A stretch of DNA of 64,000 nucleotides from Amblyomma americanum (GCF_052857255.1 NC_135498.1:114059634-114123633), one strand, 5' to 3'; counted from the stretch's first letter, positions 9,315-19,222 are shown. Numbers and translations: made by a program. Notes: a model not told the origin generated them from the sequence alone.

Positions 9315-9960
9315 CTAAATCACTAAAGTCAGCAGGGGCATGGCGTCTCGGATCTTTGTCCGCTGATATGCAGCCTCCTGGGACAAATGTTCGTGGATGA
9401 AGCAAGGGGGAGAACGGAGGTCGATAATCCAAAATGCTCCTTGCATTACCACCTCTGACGTTAGAACCGCACTATCGACTGCACTCATGGGTGCATATGT
9501 GGCGTAATTCACGCCATATACTCTAGGTCTGTACGTAAAAGCCACAACTTCTTAGGTCGTATATACTCCCAGCTTTCCATACTCAGGTTCGCGTACATTC
9601 CAAACACTGCGAACAACTCCCTTCTCGCAGCTTGTGAAGCGGATACCAAGTCTAAGAGCTTCAAGTGGCAGCTCCACGTCCGCATGAAGCTGTGTGTGCA
9701 GGAACTGAGCTTCGGTACTGGCTGCGAAATATTTTTCCACAACCTGTTCAGAAAATTTAAACAACCACATGGGGCCAAAATATTCAGCAACCCTTTATTC
9801 AACATGTAAAATGATGCGAAACCGCATGTTTCTTTCATTCTATTATACGAAGCTTGACGGTCGGAACTTATGAGTAAGCCGTCCGTCAGAAGATTATGGC
9901 GTGGGAGAGCTCGTCTGCGTGTTCAGCGCAGAGCAAGTCGTTGGCGCTAGAGAGAGCGGT
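9315..9960 (-). pseudogene. Degenerate open frame of unknown family
   Basis: On the minus strand a frame runs from about 9796 to 9315 with one stop near 9552. Parts read EYFGPMWLFKFSEQVVEKYF, RLGIRFTSCEKGVVRSV and, after the stop, VVAFTYRPRVYGVNY. Immediately upstream another frame is open (HNLLTDGLLISSDRQASYN), suggesting one frameshift near 9790. The composition looks like ordinary protein rather than low complexity. I recognise no family: it could be a host pseudogene, a transposase or an endogenised sequence of other origin. No neighbouring repeats resolve this. Confidence 0.35.
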
Positions 9961-11190
9961 AGTTCTAAAAACTGTTCTCTGAACCTCTACGTGATCGAGA
10001 ACGGGAACACAATACCAGAAACACGACCGCCCACAGACGTGGTGAAAGAGTTCATTCGGTATATAACCATCCACAAATAGCTACTCTCAGGAAGCCTATT
10101 GTGTTTAAGCAAGCAGCACAAAAAAAAGCGGAAGCAAAGACTGCGCAGTCAAAAGACTGCAAACCTGTTGTCTTTGTCAAGGTGACTAGAAGCCAGTTTC
10201 CGTGCTGCAAACCGGACAGAGTCGCGCTTATGATATTCACTCGCTGTTATTTCTAGTGCTCATTCTTGGGCTTCCCGCTGAAGTAGAGCTCAGATTAAAG
10301 AATTGCGAACTAGCGCTAAATACAGAATCGCTTTTGTTTGCAGGAACATTTTTTATGTTATTTTTCTTCTGTCTTGATGTCTGTGTTCAAAGTGGACGCA
10401 AGGCAGGAGCATGCTGATATGTATTTCCGAAGCGGGCATTCCCGATACCGATAAGGAAGCGTTCCAGGCGGTTATACAGCAAGTTATTCTTAGGCGTGTG
10501 AAAGTGTGTAGAATTAAATGGGTACAAAGAAAGCTCCTTTTCACATCGCAGGTAACGGGCCATATTTTTGGGAGCGCTGAATTAAAATGTAAAAGCTGGA
10601 ACAGGGCAGAAGTCCCTAGGAAAGTAAAGTTGCTGTAAATTCCTCAGATATGGTGCGCATTTGGACCACGCCATGAAGGAAGAAATGAGGAAGAAAACAA
10701 AAGGAGTCATACAAAAAATGATGCCGCAGTGGAGATATCAGGAATAATTGCGACTACGTGAGGTGTTTAACGTCCACTCAACAAACAAATAAGAAAAAGA
10801 AAGGTGCGATGCAAATAGACTTTCACCTTGGTAAAAGTTATACCAGAAATTCCGAGATGACGAGCAACAATCAAGTTTAAAGCATATATTGTGGACGTGC
10901 TGGCAGTAAATGTATATTCCTTTGGTTTAAATAGCTTTGAATGAGAAGCATTAAGGGGTACAACCTTGGCGTACTTTCACGAGATATGTCGCACAAAAAA
11001 TGGGCTTATTTAGCTGCGCCTGTAAGTAGAGAAGAGCTGGAATATTTGAAATGTATATAGGCAATGTTTAAAAAGATAGATTCGATATAATGCTTCAATA
11101 TTTATTTATATACATATAGACTTAAAAGGGGGATTTCATGACAGATAGCTATTATACCGCAAAAGGGTAAAAAAGTATCACTTATTACAG
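9961..11190. other. Unassigned AT-rich stretch
   Basis: Short frames only. At about 10335-10346 TTTTGTTTGCAG and at about 10547 TCGCAGGTAACG look like splice acceptor and donor sites, but the enclosed frame is not open and I recognise no product. Nothing else is supported. Confidence 0.4.
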
Positions 11191-11194
11191 GAGT

Positions 11195-11500
11195 ATATTG
11201 GTTACCATAAAAGACAAGGTAAAGAAGCATAAGTTCCAGGGCATTGTGTACAGGATTCCTGCACTGATTGTGAGCATGTTTACATTGGCGAAAGGCGATT
11301 TACGGAAATATTTTAGCAGCACAACAATGATGTCAAGAACAGGCGCGTGGCAACCAACGCCCTGGCTGATTATGCTTTCTTGGAGCGTCATGACATTGAC
11401 TGGAATGGCGGTAAGATAATCGGAGCAGAAAAAGCAAGAGGGCAAGGCTTTACGTGGAATCTCTTCATATTCAGATGATGGTGCACACGTTTAATCGCAG
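11195..11500 (+). pseudogene. Penelope-like element: GIY-YIG endonuclease domain
   Basis: FQGIVYRIPC is followed, after a 1-bp shift at about 11260, by TDCEHVYIGE, giving the GIY...YIG pair of this nuclease family. Further on, NNDVKNRRVATNALADYA, HDIDWNGGKIIGAEKA and GFTWNLFIFR fit the typical rest of the Penelope GIY-YIG domain. There is an in-frame TAG at 11314-11316, and the frame returns by a second shift. The RT part is not present, so the copy is 5'-truncated. In Penelope elements this domain is at the ORF C-terminus and nicks the target. Confidence 0.8.
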
Positions 11501-11585
11501 CTCAGGCAACCTACCCTCGATATACTCTGGCTGCTTGAGTAATATATTATACAGCATATATAACCAACCTTCATTTCCTCACCTT

Positions 11586-11630
11586 TGATTGTGAATAAAG
11601 CCGCTAGTGGGGCCGAAACGTAATTTTTTA
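11586..11630 (+). ncRNA. Penelope 3' tail motif, hammerhead-like half
   Basis: GTGAATAAAGCC, GCTAGTGG and GGCCGAAACGT form a short stem (AGCC with GGCC) followed by GAAACGT. Penelope-like elements are known to carry hammerhead ribozymes near their ends, with a CTGATGA core, a stem and GAAA. Here the CTGANGA core is not intact, so activity is unlikely. A related motif occurs at 46795-46840. Confidence 0.45.
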
Positions 11631-12310
11631 GAACGATGGGCCGGTGACTGCAGTATTTCCCCCCTGAACATGCCCGAGCAGACGGGTTTTCGTCAAACCT
11701 TGGATTTCAGCAAGTAAAATTACAAGGTTAGCTTTTCGTTGCAAGTCCCTTGGCCGAATTTGAATTCTTAATAGTACAGCTGCCATGACTGGCCGTTGTT
11801 CTGGCCATCGACAATGATTCTCCGCTTCTCTTGTTATGCCTGAATAGTTGAGCGACAAAGGTCTTTTCATTTAAAAGGAACAGCATGGGCTGTCGGACGC
11901 TGGCTTGAATTGCTTCAAGAAGTTTTATCTCAATGTTAGGGAAGTTAGCAGTATACAGCAAAGAGACTCACACGCTGACAGCTTGACACTCAGTCAAGCA
12001 ACTGTATACTTTGGAATGATCATGGCACAACTGTTACATCGCTGATCTAGGTTGATTCAAAAGTTAGGATTGTCCTTCCTGACTAAGCATCCACCCAGCT
12101 TGGCCTAAGTCATATGGTTCCCCGGTTACCTGGAACCACCAGAAAGAATCGAATCTACTCATAGGCATGTCTGAGTAATTCTATACAGGACGTCTTCCCC
12201 TTATCTCTAGGTAGAATGACTTAGTATCTTCAATTACGTATGCCAACTATCTCGCATCACAAAAACATCTGGAAAGTGGAGCAAAGACCACATAAATTCT
12301 TTATTAAGTC
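11631..12310. other. Spacer with no recognised feature
   Basis: Frames on both strands are short and lack domain signals. There are no tandem or inverted repeats of note. Confidence 0.5.
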
Positions 12311-12740
12311 GGAACAGAACACCCTTACGAGATTACAAACGCCTACCAAGTAGACCGGTGGTACCCCACACAACGCACTCCGCCGGCTGTACACTTTCCG
12401 CAGTCTGTAAAAAGTATCCGGACCACGCGTTCCGCAAAGCCCATAGCTCTAATATTATCCGGTGACTGGAGCCCACACTTGGCGTGGTGAAACAAAATTC
12501 TTACTTTCATCTTCGACACTGCACTCGCGGCAATACAGGACGTACTGCGTCCGCCGCCATGGACGAGGGTGGTTGTGGTGAACACTCTCAAGGTTCGCTG
12601 AGACTACATATACATAGCCCGGAAACAGAAGATTGGACAGCTGTCACGGTAGCTCAGCTGGCAGAGCCGTGGACGTGAAAATCGGAGGTCATGGATTCAG
12701 TTCCCACCGGAAGCATGCGGTTGACTAAAAATACAAAAAA
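12310..12740 (+). repeat. Part of the composite element (distal region), partial copy
   Basis: This is homologous to 19280-20480 on the plus strand and to 28690-29230 on the minus strand. Landmarks are CGAGATTACAAACGC, ACCGGTGGTA, GACACTGCACTCGCGG, CAATACAGGACGTACT, GGACGAGGGTGGTTGTGGTG and a tRNA-like module at 12648-12718. It is shorter than its relatives, so parts are deleted. Confidence 0.7.
12648..12718 (+). repeat. tRNA-like module (SINE head), degenerate
   Basis: Reads CGGTAGCTCAGCTGGCAGAG, then GTGGACGTGAAAATCGG, then a B-box-like GGATTCAGTTCCCACCGG. The D-arm motif is well kept, the anticodon stem does not pair well, and the 3' acceptor is weak. Sister modules occur at 20405-20478, 20725-20797 and 28712-28789 (minus). 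It is derived from a tRNA but not functional as one. Confidence 0.6.
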
Positions 12741-13615
12741 GATGTACCGTAAGCTAAATTTCGGTGACTGCTGCCTCCCGACATGTAAGGATTAGGCTAG
12801 AAGTGAATAATCCCGAGGCTTCTATGGGGCTATATTTCTGCGCCTTCCTTTCCTCACAGTGTGGCTGCTTCGTTGTGTGCTGCACATTACGAACATCATT
12901 CCGTGTAATTATCAGTGAAGAGAAACACATAAATAATGCCCGAATAGTGCACGGAACTAAACGCACATGATGCCAAATAATGGAGGCTAAAGGTAGCGCC
13001 TGGGGTTCGGATGCAGAGGGAGCCTAATAATACAGATTCTCACCCCATGCCGCCGAAAGCAGCGCGCAAATAATGCTCGACACATTAGCCATTAGGAATA
13101 AATTTTGATCAATCTGTAAGAAGAAAATCTGTTCACTTATATCGATGCACAGCTTACTCAGGAGCAGCAATGTGCTAATCAGGATTTTGAAGCCGAGTTT
13201 ATAGCTGAACTTTCGTAAAAGAAATGTTGCTGTTCCTGGGTACCCTGGATGTGGATCTGGGGTTCATGACGCGAGAATGTGGAGAGCTGCGATGGGCTGG
13301 AGTGTGTGATCAACGATGCGTTTGTCCTGTCTTTGCCCATGCAGGCCGTGACCGCCAGTACCGCGTCAGCATAGATTTCATTTACAAGATTTAATGCCGC
13401 AAAGCTACTAAAGCTATGAGGGTATTTGCAGTGAAGGGTACTTTTAAATTGTCAGTACATGGGGTTTTTTAACGTGCACCGGCATCGCACAGTACACATC
13501 TCTTACATTTCGTCGGTAACAAAATGCGACTTCCATGGCAGGGACCAAACCTGCGTCTTCCGGGCCAGCCCCTGAGCACCTTGACTATAAAGCAACCTCG
13601 GCGGCAAAGAAGCTA
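12741..13615 (+). repeat. Dispersed repeat family epsilon, plus-strand copy
   Basis: Starts with GGTGACTGCTG and a frame VRIRLEVNNPEASMGLY, CFVVCCTLRTSFRVIISEEK. It then carries GATGCAGAGGGAGCC, GAGGAGCAGCAATGTG-type sequence and a tail CCATGGCAGGGACCAAACCT. Other copies are 20490-20700 and 21408-22060 (plus), and 23700-24930, 31250-32500 and 62490-63720 (minus). The 200-bp frame is recognisable in every copy, but none has a longer ORF, so I treat it as a repeat, not a gene. The tail at 13520-13610 gives an uninterrupted version of a site occupied by a LINE in the two 3-kb blocks. Confidence 0.7.
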
Positions 13616-13758
13616 GTGTGCTACGTGATATCAGTGCAGGTAGTCGAAATTATTCCAGAGCCCGTCACTACGGCACCTCTTTCTTCCTTTCTTCTCACAG
13701 TTCCTCCTTTATCCCTTCTCTTACGGCGCGGTTCAGGTGTCAGCCGAAATGTGACATA
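13616..13758 (+). repeat. Ruka-type SINE, 5'-truncated, left piece of a split copy
   Basis: The SINE body runs from GTGTGCTACGTGATATCAG through GTCGAAATTATTCC, CTACGGCACCTC and GGCGCGGTTCAGGTGTC to TGACATA. It breaks exactly at a TA dinucleotide, where the pogo element begins. The rest continues at 16445. The tRNA head is missing. Confidence 0.85.
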
Positions 13759-13970
13759 CCGTAAAATTCCGAACAAGCGCCCCCACCCATGCAAGGGCCT
13801 CCCCCTTAACTTCACAGTCAATTTCATATTTCCGCGCCAGTCCGGGAAAGCGCCCCCTGCCCCTTTCCGCGCCCTTATCACGCGCCGCGCCTAAGCAACA
13901 CTGATCTGCCCTATCCAGTCCAAGAAGCTAATCCAATCCAATCCTTCTTTTCAAGCCATTCGCGTTTCGC

Positions 13971-15426
13971 ATGCTCGTTCGCACGCGCCATTTGTCGTTT
14001 TCTTTTGGCGTTGTGGAGTTCGCGATGCCGATGCATTCGTACACAGTGGCGAAGAAAGTTGAGGTCGTGCAATGGCATCGTGAAAACGGAAGAAACCTGC
14101 ACCAAACGTCTCGACATTTCAAGCTCGATCGCAAACGGATACGGGAATGGGACAAAAATTTCGAGAAGTTGCTTCAGCAAAACTACGGGAGAGCAAAACG
14201 TCGCAGAAAACTGAGTAACGGCGCCCCTGTTTTCAGTGAATGTGTGGACGATGCGCTCTTCGAGTTCTTCGAGCGGGAAAGAACGGCAGGACGTGCCGTT
14301 AGTAACCGGCTTCTCTCTGAAGAGGCTGTCACAATAGCCAACAACATGCAGTTGGGAAACTTTGTAGCTTCCAGCCATTACATTAGTCGATGGAAGCAGC
14401 GGTTCGGCGTGTCAATGCGCCGTTCTACGAACGAGAGCCAGAAGACGCCCGAAGAGTTTTCGGAGGCAGCAAGTGCCTTTCGGTCTGCCGCAAACTCCCT
14501 GCGACGGCGCAACGACTACACGTTGTACAACATCGCCAATATGGACCAGACGATAGTCCGAATAGACAGCCCCGCCAACAGGACGAACAACGTGGTCGGC
14601 GAAAGCACCATACGGATCGCGAACACTGGATGTGCCCGACGAGGCTTCACGGTTTGCCTAGCCGCACGCGCCACCGGCCACAAGCTCCCGGCATTTGTTA
14701 TTTTCAAGGAACAAACCGGGAAAATTCCAGCCAGGGTCTTCGCAAGCCTTCGCATACCAGGTGAGAATGTTTTTTTTTTCAATGGGGCGACACGATGTCG
14801 ATAGGTTCGTTTTATCAAAACGCTGACTTTTTTTTCTTTCACGCGTAGCAAACGTTCGTCTCACCGCCACAAAAAATGGCTGGATGACACCGGAAAAGAT
14901 GTAGGAGTGGCTGTCGAGAATCTGGGGCCCAAATGTCGATGACGTGCGGCGTTTACTGATACTGGACCAGGCGCCCATCCACAAAACTCAAGCTGCCAAG
15001 AATGCTTTCGAAGAGCGCGATACCGACGTGCTCTATGTGCCTGTGGGGTGCACGAGCATCCTGCAGCTGGCTGACGTGTACTGGAATAAGCCTTTCAAGT
15101 CAACCCTACGGCGTTTGTGGGAACAATATATGCGCGAAGAAGAGAGGACGCCCAAAGGAAACCTGAAGAAGCCGTCGCGGCAGCATGTGCTTAATTTTGT
15201 TGCCGAGGCGTGGGCTGCTGTACCCGAGGAGACTGTGGCACGCTCCTTCAAGGGGTGCGGCATAATTAACGCACTCGATGGCTCGGAGGACGGCGACCTG
15301 CATGGCGTACTGGCAGATGTTGGAGCCGTGGCGCCAGAAGACCGGGGTGGGCTTCAAGCGGAATGCTCTGAACTTTTTTTTGCGACTGACTCGGAGGAGT
15401 CTTTTGACGGTTTTGAAAGTGATTGA
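13971..15426 (+). pseudogene. pogo-family DDE transposase, two exons, one in-frame stop
   Basis: Exon 1 is 13971-14760 and exon 2 is 14849-15426. Residues about 22-62 form an N-terminal helix-turn-helix (YTVAKKVEVVQWHRENGR, LDRKRIREW). About 85-150 is a CENP-B-like second DNA-binding domain (VSNRLLSEEAVTIAN, YISRWKQRFGV). The catalytic acids are D192 in NMDQT (14544-14546), the Asp of LILDQAPIH (14965-14967) and the Asp of LQLADVYW (15073-15075), 35 residues after the second. Splicing restores SLRIPANVRLTATKNGWMT, the motif expected here for the family. A TAG at 14902-14904 (between KM and EWL) is the only break I find. The C-terminus is acidic (DSEESFDGFESD). An alternative Met lies at 14025. 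One substitution separates it from a full-length frame. Confidence 0.88.
14761..14848 (+). other. Predicted GT-AG intron in the pogo transposase
   Basis: Begins GTGAGAATG and ends TTTCTTTCACGCGTAG after a pyrimidine tract; it is 88 bp long. Removing it joins a split Ala codon (G plus CA) and puts both catalytic halves in one frame, which is the main argument for it. Spliced transposase genes are known in eukaryotic DNA elements; use here is inferred. Confidence 0.75.
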
Positions 15427-15477
15427 CATAGCAACCATGAATCCTTCGCTCAATAAAGTTCATGTTCCTTAATCTGC

Positions 15478-16288
15478 AGTTACACAGGAACATTTAATGT
15501 CATTACGTTCGAATGACATTCGCATTCGCCATCGAATGAGTTCACGAAACTCATTCGCATTCGATGTCGAACCGAATGTGCATGTACTCTAGACACCACA
15601 GGCGCAGCAGAACCAACCGACGCGAAAAAATGGTGTGCGCACTGTCAAAGTTAAAAATTGCATTTATTTGGTTCTGCTAAAAAATGTTAATTTTGGTGCG
15701 TACCTTTTCACACTTTCAGTTGTCGTGGATAGCTATTACTCTCAGTCCCAGCAGCAGCCAACGGCAGCAGCCGAGCGTGAAGCAGGGCCTTTTCCGCGAC
15801 AGCCGATCATTTTGGGTTGCACGTTTCTTGCTAGTTGGCGTTCCATGCTCGTTTAGCTCACAAGTACTTTAAAATGTAACGGACAACTTCACCTTTAAGA
15901 AATCATTTCCACGCTCCGCGAGTCGCTGCGGGCTGGTGTGTCAGCCATTTTGTTTTACACTTATCGGATTTGTGGTTGACTTTGTACTTGGCTTGGCTTT
16001 TGATGGCTGAAGTCCGGCAGAATGGCCAAAAATAATATTTTAAGCTTATATAATATTGCACAGAAATGTTCTCACCCACTTTTAAAACACTACACAAAAA
16101 TTTGTAACTTTTTTGCGCGTTGATGCGTTCGAATTGTACTATATGTTTTTCACTGATTGTCAGTGCCATCAATTTCGAATGACATTATTTTTTACCGTGT
16201 AGCACCGAAAGAGACCGAATGACATTCGATGCATCGAATGACATTCGATTGGAATGACATTAAACTTGCTAGTGTGACAGGGGTAATA
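15478..16288. mobile_element. MITE inside the pogo element
   Basis: The left end is TTACACAGGAACATTTAATG. The right end in reverse is TTACCCCTGTCACACTAGC followed by TTTAATGTCATTCC. Both are followed by arrays of GAATGACATTCG-type motifs (15510-15590 and 16170-16262). There is no coding capacity. The inserted DNA lies between the transposase polyadenylation signal and the pogo right end. A related terminus is at 7752. The superfamily is not determined. Confidence 0.65.
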
Positions 16289-16446
16289 AATCCATGTGCA
16301 CTGCGCTTTTTTCTTTCTCGCGAGAAAATGTCGCCGCCATCTTGAATTTCAGAGCCGTTCCGGGATAGCGCCCCCCCCCCCCCCTACTTTGCCAGTGATT
16401 TCGACTTGCTAGGGGGGGGGGGGCGCTTGCTCGGAATTTTACGGTA

Positions 16447-16480
16447 TACTGCCCCATTTTCTTTCCCTAACAACCAATTT
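16447..16480 (+). repeat. Ruka-type SINE, right piece of the split copy
   Basis: CTGCCCCATTTTCTTTCCC and AACCAATT continue the SINE interrupted at 13758. Together the two pieces read as a normal Ruka body across the TA. Confidence 0.8.
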
Positions 16481-16902
16481 GATTTCCTTTGTCAAAAACT
16501 TTACGTGCAAATAATAGAAATTCGCTTTTGGGGAGAGGAAATGGCGCAGAATCAGCAACAGAGCTGCGAGGTGAGAGTAGTTTCAGAGACAAGTCTTGTT
16601 GCAGCGACCTATTAAACACTAGTACGGAGTACCGGCCGGTGTGACGTAAGCTACGGCGTCAAGCGGAGGCAGAACCGACATCGCACTCCACACCAGCCCT
16701 GTCCCACGCTCCGCCCAGAATACTCGACGAACTGACTGCGCTGCCACGACGAGACCGCATAAACCCAGAGACCCGAGAATCCGTCTAAAAGCCGGAACTC
16801 AGCTCCCCTGGCGATGCCATTCGGTGCGCTTATGGACCTCGGCCGTCTGCTCCAGGTGACCAGCGGCCCGCAAGCTTCGTGGCTCAGAGCTTATCTGATT
16901 TA
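16481..16902 (+). repeat. Composite element, left inverted copy, outer part
   Basis: This is the inverse of 29330-29710. Shared landmarks are GTAGTTTCAGAGACAAG, CCTATTAAACACTAG, GACGTAAGC with AAGCGGAGGCAGAACC, GCGATGCCATTCGGTGCGC and CAAGCTTCGTGGCTCAGAGC. It is interrupted at its right edge by the LINE at 16903-19222. Confidence 0.75.
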
Positions 16903-17069
16903 TTTATTTATTTAGTACATACTGTTGGCCTCACTTACAGGCCGTAACAGGATCGGGTTTACATACATATGAAAAAGTGCGAAAGAAAAAAAGAAAAAGA
17001 GAAACAGCAGAGAAGGAACTTTTTTATTTTACACAAAGGTACACGTAAACGCACTTGGTGACACTGTTG

Positions 17070-19222
17070 TTAATAATTTTCAAGATGGTTTGTTAACTTC
17101 GATAAAAATGCTTCAGGGGACATCTGCTCCACAATTTCTGGAGGCAACATATTCCACTCATGAATCACATGTGGAAACAATGAAAATTTAAATTTATCAC
17201 TACGGTATCTGTATTCGGACAGGTGTTTTTCATGTTTTGTTCTTATGACACGTGTGTTAGGCTCAAACAGATATCTAGTCTTATCAAGTTTTGTGAGATC
17301 ATTCAAAAGGAGGAACAGAAACTTAATCCGCAGCAGTCTGGCTCGTGTGTGGATTGTAGAGAGGCCGGCTTTTTGCAAAAGCAGTGTGGGGGATTCATGA
17401 CGACTGTATTTGTTGAAAATAAATCGGACAGCTTTTCTCTGGACACTTTGTAATCTATCAATATATTGTTTAGTGTAGGGCAGCCAAGTAATATTACTGT
17501 ATTCTAGCACAGAACGAACAAGTGAAATGTATGCCAAAAGTGTTGTTTCCGGTGAAGCAAGTCGAAGGGAACGTCTTATCATGTAAAATAATAATAATAA
17601 TTGGTTTTTTGGGGAAAGGAAATGGCGCAGTATCTGTCTCATATAACATTGGACACCTGAACCGCGCCATAAGGGAAGGGGAAAGAAGGGAGTGAAAGAA
17701 GAAAGAGGTGCCGTAGTGGAGGGCTCCGGGATAATTTCGACCACCTGGGGATCTTTAACGTGCACTGACATCGCACAGCACACGGGCGCCTTAGCGTTTT
17801 TCCTCCATAAAAACGCAGCCGCCGCGGTCGGGTTCGAACCCGGGAACTCCGGATCAGTAGTCGAGCGCCCTAACCACTGAGCCACCGCGGCGAGTTATCA
17901 TGTAAAGAGCAGAATGCGGCTTAGTGGTAATGTGTGTCACGTGCTCGTTCCATCGTATGTCCGAGGCAATATTAATGCCAAGATACTTGAACTGCTCTAC
18001 CTTTGTGAGTGTCTTCTGTTCGATTTCATTATTGTAATTTATTGGCTGTTTCTAGTGACTGTCATGCAGACAGTACTTTCCAGGTTGAGGGCCATCTGCC
18101 AGTTGTCACACCATTTTAATACAGAGTGCAGTGAGTTGTTTAGGGCAATTTGGTCGGCAGGGCTATTGATTTCTTTGTACATGACGCAGTCATCCGCGAA
18201 CATGCGTACTGTTGCATCGATATTCTTGCTCAAATCATTAATAAAAAAAGGAAAAGAAGTGGTGCTAGCACTGACCCCTGTGGCACGCCAGAGAATACTT
18301 CCGCCAAGTCCGACTCGCTGTTTTCAAAGAAGACAAACTGGTGACGACCATTTAAATAAACTTTTAACCAGTTAGTTACTGTACCATTACCAAGGAAGTG
18401 AACTAGCTTATAGCGAAGCTTAGGATGAGATACCCGGTCGAAGGCTTTTGACAAATTAAGGAAAATCATATCTGTTCGTCCCCTTTATTGATTGTCATAG
18501 CTAAGTCATGGACCGTTTCTAGTAATTGTGTCGTCGTAGACAAACCTTTTCGGAAGCCATGTTGATTGGGAATAATTAATTTGTGGTCTTCAAAAAACGT
18601 TGTATTGCGCATCAAAATAAATGTTCTAGGATTTTACAGACCGTAGATGCAAGAGAAATAGGACGGTAGTTGAAAACATTGCCTGGGTCTCCTGATTTAT
18701 GTATCGGAATTACCTTAGCTATTTTCCACATTTCTGATAGTTCTGCAGTTTCTATTGATTTCCTTTAAAAAATAGCAGGTATTTCGAAATCCATTCAGCG
18801 TAACGCTTAAGGAATGCATTCGGTATATTGTCTGGACCTGTCGATTTCTTCCTGTCAATACTGAGAAGTAAGGCAAATATTTCTTCTTCAGTTATTGTTA
18901 TTTCCTCGAGTGTAATGTTTTTGCCATTAATCTGGGGTTCTATTGAATGGATGGTGCCATCATCAAGTGTAAACACAGATTTAAAGAAATTATTAAAGGA
19001 AGTAGCTGTGATTCGTTCTCCGTTCGGATGGGGTTTTACTTTTTTTAGTCCTTGAGGTCATGTACCGCAAGAATTTATGAGGAGCGGTCGTGATAAAATT
19101 AGTTAATGTGACGTTCATATATTCTTGCTTGGCCGCTTTCACAGCTTGTTTTAGTGCCTGTGAATGGCTGCGGATTTTCATTGCCCTGTCATTCATCGTG
19201 GCGCCAATCCTTTCACCTTTTT
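17070..19222 (-). pseudogene. LINE ORF2 reverse transcriptase, interrupted by a SINE
   Basis: In order on the minus strand: a pre-RT linker (KQEYMNVTLTNFI, RKKSTGPDNIPNAFLKR), VIPIHKSGDPGNVFNYRPIS, LSKAFDRVSHPKLRYKL, SGVPQGSVLAPLLFL, the catalytic RMFADDCVMY at about 18195, then thumb/C-terminal sequence SLVRSVLEYSNITWLPY. It ends FPHVIHEWNMLPPEIVEQMS at 17070. Catalytic FADD is intact. Several frameshifts separate the pieces. The SINE at 17588-17894 splits the thumb region, so a 271-codon frame starting at 17885 is a SINE-LINE fusion and not a real gene. Confidence 0.85.
17588..17894 (-). repeat. Full-length Ruka-type tRNA-derived SINE with 12-bp TSD
   Basis: The tRNA-like head lies at 17820-17894: in reverse, A box TGGCTCAGTGGTTAG and B box GGTTCGAACCC. 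The body reads AACGCTAAGGCGCCCG, GTGCACGTTAAAGATCCCC and CCAACAAACC-like sequence before the AATAATAAT tail. TTATCATGTAAA is duplicated at 17576-17587 and 17895-17906, proving retroposition into the LINE. Confidence 0.95.

Larger units (their letters stand above)
13759..16444 (+). mobile_element. pogo-superfamily DNA transposon, near complete
   Basis: Terminal inverted repeats start CCGTAAAATTCCGAACAAGC at 13759, and in reverse from 16444 CCGTAAAATTCCGAGCAAGC. Each is followed by a run of C. TA is duplicated on both sides (13757-13758, 16445-16446), the hallmark of Tc1/mariner-type insertion. A subterminal TCCGGGAAAGCGCCCC (13843 onward) recurs as TTCCGGGATAGCGCCCC at 16357. It encodes one spliced transposase (13971-15426), has an AATAAA signal at about 15452, and carries a later MITE insertion at 15478-16288. 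Confidence 0.9.
16903..19222 (-). mobile_element. CR1/L2-like LINE, ORF2 nearly full across RT, minus strand
   Basis: The 3' tail is (AAAT)n at 16903-16917 (plus strand TTATTTATTTATTTA). The 5' end is near 19222, where sequence of the composite element resumes. It has no RNase H domain, consistent with CR1/L2/Jockey-like clades. A full Ruka SINE sits inside at 17588-17894. By comparison with the inverse copy, about 50 bp of the target are missing at the junction. Confidence 0.8.

Noticed and set aside
9315..9960. Endogenous viral element
   Set aside because: I see no motif that supports a viral family; it is left as unknown.
10335..10560. Small secreted-protein exon with splice sites
   Set aside because: The acceptor- and donor-like sequences enclose stops in all frames with hydrophobic starts; no continuous product.
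12648..12718. tRNA gene, like the modules at 20405, 20725 and 28712
   Set aside because: D-arm and B-box-like motifs are present, but the anticodon stems do not pair, B boxes are altered and each is embedded in a dispersed repeat, so these are SINE heads.
14390..14764. 124-codon frame overlapping the pogo transposase
   Set aside because: Shadow frame; all transposase motifs are in the 13971-14760 frame.
17820..17894. Functional tRNA in the Ruka head
   Set aside because: It has good A and B boxes but the same segment recurs as part of the SINE; no proper acceptor end.
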